From Lachnospiraceae bacterium (GTDB taxonomy: Bacteria > Bacillota > Clostridia > Lachnospirales > Lachnospiraceae), in assembly GCA_017513125.1 (NCBI GenBank), contig JAFWDI010000002.1:1-64000 (forward strand): a stretch of 64,000 nt of DNA, given 5' to 3'. Shown here piece by piece: positions 60,610 to 64,000 of the stretch. The translations under genes and the position numbers were made by a program. The notes under the pieces were generated by a model. It saw nothing but the letters and a program-made list of their open reading frames with translations, had not been told where the DNA came from and searched no databases. Position 1 is the first letter of the stretch. Each line of letters opens with the position of its first letter.

Positions 60610-61479
60610 ATGAAACATTCCATGAACCGCACACAACTCAAATATCTGGCCGTCCTCGCGATGATCGTCGATCACATCGGAGTGTTTTTGCTGAGCGCAT
60701 ATGCTCCGGGAACGGGGGCCGCGGCCGGCATTGCCGGAGGAGGCATTGCCGGAATGACCGCACTCTATGTGATCTGCCGCGTCTTCGGCCGGCTGACCGC
60801 GCCGTTCATGTGTTTTTTCCTCGCGGAAGGGTTTCAGAAGACTTCCTCGTATCGGAAGTATGTGCTGCGGCTGCTCGCGTTCGCAGTGATCTCGCAGGCA
60901 CCTTACGCTTTGGCGCATCACGGAGCCGCGATCCTCGAAGCAGGGATCAGCGGCGCGTCTGTGCTCTCGATGTATCTCATCCCGGACATCAATATGCTCG
61001 CCACCCTGCTGATCTCTTTCTTAGTACTGCTGGCTTACGAGCATTTCCGATTCAGTCCGCTGCGGTGGGTGCTGATCATCCTGCTGGTACTGGCCAGCAT
61101 TCCCTGCGATTGGGGCGTTTTCTGTCCGCTGTTCGTGCTGTGTTTCCACATTTTCCGGGCGGACCGGCGGAAGCAGCTGCGGAGCTTCGCGATCGTCGCC
61201 GCGATTCTGGTCGTGCTGAATATCGGCTTCCTCGCTTCGAAAGGCTCTCCCTGGTATGCCGAGCTGTGGCAGCTGGGCATGTTCGCGTTCATACCGCTGA
61301 TCGGGCTGTATGACGGGACACTGGGAGTCGCGAAGGCCCCGAAGCCAGCGGCCCCCTCTGCCGCCGGTGCAGAGCCCGGCCCTCTGTCCGCGTTCGCCGG
61401 AAAATGGTTCTTCTACATCATCTATCCCGCCCATCTGCTGGTCTTCTTCCTGATACGGCTCGGGCTGGGCATCCTGTGA
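60610..61479 (+). CDS. TraX-like membrane protein
   Basis: The 289-residue protein has about eight hydrophobic helices and the TraX family pattern (LKYLAVLAMIVDHIGVFLL, then RVFGRLTAPFMCFFLAEGFQKTSSYRKYVLRLL). TraX of the F plasmid acetylates pilin; chromosomal versions in Firmicutes have no proven role and may be membrane acyltransferases. An Ala/Pro-rich loop (APKPAAPSAAGAEPG) near residue 245 looks like an insertion. No clear ribosome site; ATG 60622 is an alternative start. Confidence 0.82.
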   Translation: MKHSMNRTQLKYLAVLAMIVDHIGVFLLSAYAPGTGAAAGIAGGGIAGMTALYVICRVFGRLTAPFMCFFLAEGFQKTSSYRKYVLRLLAFAVISQAPYALAHHGAAILEAGISGASVLSMYLIPDINMLATLLISFLVLLAYEHFRFSPLRWVLIILLVLASIPCDWGVFCPLFVLCFHIFRADRRKQLRSFAIVAAILVVLNIGFLASKGSPWYAELWQLGMFAFIPLIGLYDGTLGVAKAPKPAAPSAAGAEPGPLSAFAGKWFFYIIYPAHLLVFFLIRLGLGIL

Positions 61480-61528
61480 CGCGAACGCTGTCACGAAAGC
61501 AGTTTTTCCGAATGAAAGGATCCGAACC

Positions 61529-62395
61529 ATGAACATGACGAAACTGTCCGACACCCGCACACTCTCCAACGGCTGCGGCATCCCCTGCGTGGGTTTCGGC
61601 ACGTTCCTGATCCCGAACGGCGCGCCCACCGCGGCCGCCGTGAAAGCCGCGGTCGACGCAGGCTACCGGCTGATCGACACCGGATTTATCTATGAAAACG
61701 AGGCTGCGGTCGGCGACGGGATCCGCGCGGCGCTGGCCGAGGGGAACATGACCCGCGAAGACCTCTTCGTGACCGGAAAAGTCTGGAACACCGAGCGCGG
61801 CTATGACACGACGATCGCCGCGTTCGAGCGGACCGCCGCCGCGCTGGGGCTGGAATACCTGGATCTGTACCTGATCCACTGGCCCGCGATCGCGCGGCAT
61901 TATGAGAACTGGCGCGAGATCAATGCCGACACCTGGCGCGCCCTGACCGATCTCTATCGGGCCGGCCGCGTGCGCGCCATCGGCGTTTCGAATTTCCTGC
62001 CGAAGCACATCGAGCCGCTGCTGGAGACCGAAGTCGCTCCGATGGTCGACCAGATCCAGTATCACCCCGGGATGATGCAGACGCCGGTCGTCGACTGGTG
62101 CCGGGAACACGGGATCGCGGTCGAGGGCTGGTCGCCGCTCGGCATGGGGCGGCTGCTTGAGGATCCGGTGCTGGCCGGCATTGCCGAAAAGCACGGAAAG
62201 ACTCCCGCGCAGGTCTGCATCCGCTGGTGCCTGCAGACGGGTGTGGTCCCGCTCCCGAAGTCACAGACCCCGGAGCGCATCGTCTCGAACGCGCAGGTGT
62301 TCGATTTCGAGCTGGACGCGGAGGACATGGCCCGGATCGCCGCGATGGACGACGGCGGGTTTTTCGACACCGACAGCACCGACTGGAACAAATAA
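61529..62395 (+). CDS. Aldo/keto reductase
   Basis: The 288-residue protein has the AKR catalytic tetrad: Asp in YRLIDTGFIYENE with Tyr four to five residues on, Lys in VTGKVWN and His in LYLIHWP; and the NADPH-binding end LPKSQTPERIVSNAQVFDFEL. Length fits the 2,5-diketogluconate reductase-like class. It reduces carbonyls with NADPH; substrate unknown. The start has AAAGGATCC upstream. Last gene of the plus-strand run, followed by a bidirectional terminator. Confidence 0.93.
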   Translation: MNMTKLSDTRTLSNGCGIPCVGFGTFLIPNGAPTAAAVKAAVDAGYRLIDTGFIYENEAAVGDGIRAALAEGNMTREDLFVTGKVWNTERGYDTTIAAFERTAAALGLEYLDLYLIHWPAIARHYENWREINADTWRALTDLYRAGRVRAIGVSNFLPKHIEPLLETEVAPMVDQIQYHPGMMQTPVVDWCREHGIAVEGWSPLGMGRLLEDPVLAGIAEKHGKTPAQVCIRWCLQTGVVPLPKSQTPERIVSNAQVFDFELDAEDMARIAAMDDGGFFDTDSTDWNK

Positions 62396-62424
62396 AAAAG
62401 CGCCCCGCGGATGCGGGGCGTTTT
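62395..62424. terminator. Bidirectional terminator between aldo/keto reductase and ABC-F genes
   Basis: A perfect 8 bp stem (62401-62408 with 62413-62420), GGAT loop, TTTT on the plus side and CTTTTTTA on the minus side. Confidence 0.85.
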
Positions 62425-62445
62425 CATTTCGTTTCGAAGCAGTCT

Positions 62446-64000
62446 CTACTTCAGCTCCTCGAGCTCCTCGGAGATCTCCTCCCACTCTTCCATCAGAGTT
62501 TCCAGCCGCGCCTCGAGCGCGGTCTTTTCTTCGAACAATGTCTGCAGCGCCTGATAATCCGACCCGTCCGCCGCCGCAGTTTCCTCGTCGATCTCCGCAA
62601 GCCGCGTCTCGGCCTTCTCGATCTCGCGCTCGTTCGCGCGCAGCTTTTTCTCGAGCTCCTTCGTGCCGCCGCGCCTCCTGCGGCCATCCGCGCCGCCGGC
62701 GCCGGCCGCGGCCTGCCGGGCCGCCTTCGCCTCGGCTTTTTCCGCCGCGCGCGCTTCCTTCCGCGCCTGCTCTTCCATGGCCCGCGCGGACTCCGCGAAG
62801 CGCTTCTGCTGTTCTTCCCAGGCCGCGAACGCGTCGTAATCGCCCTTGAAATCGAACAGTCCGTCCTCGCTCATGTACCAGACGCGCTGGCAGAACTTAT
62901 GGATGAAATACCGGTCGTGCGACACGAACAGCAGGTTCCCGGCATAATCCGCGATCGCCTCCTCGATCCACTCGCGCGAATCGATGTCCAGGTGGTTCGT
63001 CGGCTCGTCGAGAATCAGCAGGTTAATGCTCTCGTCCATCAGCATGCACAGCTTCAGCCGGCTCTTCTCGCCGCCCGACAGCGAGTCGACGGTCTTAAAC
63101 ACGTCGTCCCCGCGGAAGCGGAACGTCGCCAGGCGATTCCGCGCCTCCTGAGCGCTGCAGTCGGTCTCGTAGATCAGCGTATCGACCAGGTTCCTCTCCG
63201 GGTTCGCGAACGTCACGATCTGCGGCAGGTACGCCGCTTTCACGGTCGGTCCGAAGCGGAACTTTCCGCTGTCCGCCCGTTCCTCCTTCATCAGGATCTT
63301 CAGCAGGGTCGACTTTCCCGTGCCGTTATCGCCCAGCAGCGCGATCCGCTCGCCGCCCTTCACCTCGAGCTCCGGAATCGAGAACAGCTGCCGCCCGCCG
63401 TAGGACTTCGTGAGCTCCTTTACGGTCAGGACTTCATTGCCCTTAAACTCCTCCTCCGAAAACCGCGCGGTCATCCGTTTCTGCGTCTTCGGGCGCTCGG
63501 TCTTCCGCAGCCGCTCGATGCGCCGCTCCATGTTCTTCGCGCGCTTATACTGCTTATCGTTTCCCATGAACGCCCACACGCGCATCTGCGCCGCGGCGCC
63601 CTGCAGCTGCTCGATCTTCGCCTGTTCCTTTTCGTACTGTTTCAGGCGCTCCTCGTAGCGGTGCTGTTTCTCCTGCACGTAAAACGAATAGTTTCCGGCG
63701 TAATGCTCGGCGCGCCCGTCGAGGATCTCGACGATCCGCGCGACGACGTGGTCCAGGAACCAGCGGTCGTGTGAGATGGCAATGACCGTCCCCTTATAGT
63801 GCGCGAGGAAATCCTCGAGCCAGATGATCGCGTTCAGATCCAGATGGTTCGTCGGCTCGTCGAGCAGGAGGATGTCATTATCCTCCAGGATCAGGCGGGC
63901 CATGTTGATCCGGGTCTTCTCGCCGCCCGAGAGCGCCGCGAACTTCCGCCGGCGCAGGTCTTCCTCGATGCCGAGGCCCGCGCAGACCTTATTCAGCGTG
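62446..64000 (-). CDS. ABC-F family ATPase, 5' end outside the window
   Basis: The reading frame continues past an internal ATG at 63903 to the right edge, so the N-terminus is missing. The visible part starts within the first ABC domain (AALSGGEKTRINMARLIL signature, LLLDEPTNHLDL Walker B), then the charged inter-domain linker, the second ABC domain (ALLGDNGTGKSTLLK, SLSGGEKSRLKL, LLILDEPTNHLDID) and a C-terminal coiled coil of about 110 residues rich in Glu, Lys and Ala. ABC-F proteins act on the ribosome (translation factors or antibiotic resistance). The subfamily cannot be fixed from this part. Confidence 0.93.
   Translation of the reverse strand, partial: TLNKVCAGLGIEEDLRRRKFAALSGGEKTRINMARLILEDNDILLLDEPTNHLDLNAIIWLEDFLAHYKGTVIAISHDRWFLDHVVARIVEILDGRAEHYAGNYSFYVQEKQHRYEERLKQYEKEQAKIEQLQGAAAQMRVWAFMGNDKQYKRAKNMERRIERLRKTERPKTQKRMTARFSEEEFKGNEVLTVKELTKSYGGRQLFSIPELEVKGGERIALLGDNGTGKSTLLKILMKEERADSGKFRFGPTVKAAYLPQIVTFANPERNLVDTLIYETDCSAQEARNRLATFRFRGDDVFKTVDSLSGGEKSRLKLCMLMDESINLLILDEPTNHLDIDSREWIEEAIADYAGNLLFVSHDRYFIHKFCQRVWYMSEDGLFDFKGDYDAFAAWEEQQKRFAESARAMEEQARKEARAAEKAEAKAARQAAAGAGGADGRRRRGGTKELEKKLRANEREIEKAETRLAEIDEETAAADGSDYQALQTLFEEKTALEARLETLMEEWEEISEELEELK

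Noticed and set aside
1..64000. Apparent frequent CATTG/CAATG pentamer across the window
   Set aside because: It catches the eye because ATT and TTG are otherwise rare, but a rough estimate from base composition gives about 80 expected copies on both strands, close to what I counted by eye.

Overview
The window looks like chromosomal DNA of an anaerobic, high-GC member of the Clostridia (Lachnospiraceae or a related order); no species can be named. The evidence is an intact thl-crt-hbd-bcd-etfB-etfA butyryl-CoA operon, the Firmicutes neighbourhoods yaaO-kinase-holB-ricT-rsmI and tatD-rsmA-ogg-uvrC-hprK-murB-whiA, strong AGGAGG-type ribosome sites, sigma-A-like promoters and strongly GC-ending codons. 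I saw no tRNA, rRNA, CRISPR array, transposase or prophage gene, and no clear pseudogene.

Layout. 1-6.5 kb: a LysR-controlled redox cluster with two long Old Yellow Enzyme-type flavoenzymes, a small FMN flavoprotein and the start of a membrane transporter. 6.5-12.5 kb: a small basic protein, a possible small RNA, glmS, a beta-helix lipoprotein, a DUF3786 protein and a radical SAM protein. 12.7-18.9 kb: the butyrate operon, with a promoter carrying a Rex-like half operator. 19-26.4 kb: ftsH followed by five tightly coupled genes for DNA replication, rRNA modification and regulation. 26.6-30.4 kb: pyrG, an esterase and a methyltransferase on the plus strand. 30.4-40.9 kb: MATE exporter, DUF2284, relA/spoT, a surface O-acylation pair (SGNH and MBOAT) and dnaE. 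41-50.7 kb: a nine-gene minus-strand operon from a GH18 hydrolase to an HPr-like protein that lacks the active-site histidine, three genes downstream of hprK. 50.7-55.4 kb: mecA, ylmH, a degenerate signal-peptidase-like protein and a CNNM/CorC protein, with two gene-poor stretches holding unexplained structure. 55.5-62.4 kb: plus-strand run of acyl-CoA ligase, ketosynthase, MATE exporter, LUD protein, TraX-like protein and aldo/keto reductase. 62.4-64 kb: an ABC-F ATPase running off the right edge.

How the genes work together. The butyrate operon turns two acetyl-CoA into butyryl-CoA, and the Etf/Bcd pair links this to energy conservation. HprK, WhiA, MurB, GlmS, RelA, the GH18 hydrolase and the MBOAT/SGNH pair tie carbon state, stringent response and envelope building together. 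The most unusual items are a roughly 360 bp near-perfect palindrome filling the gap between mecA and ylmH, an orphan promoter/ribosome-site unit upstream of the GH18 gene, a ligase-ketosynthase-exporter operon, and repeated Ala/Gly/Pro-rich insertions in loops of otherwise conserved enzymes.
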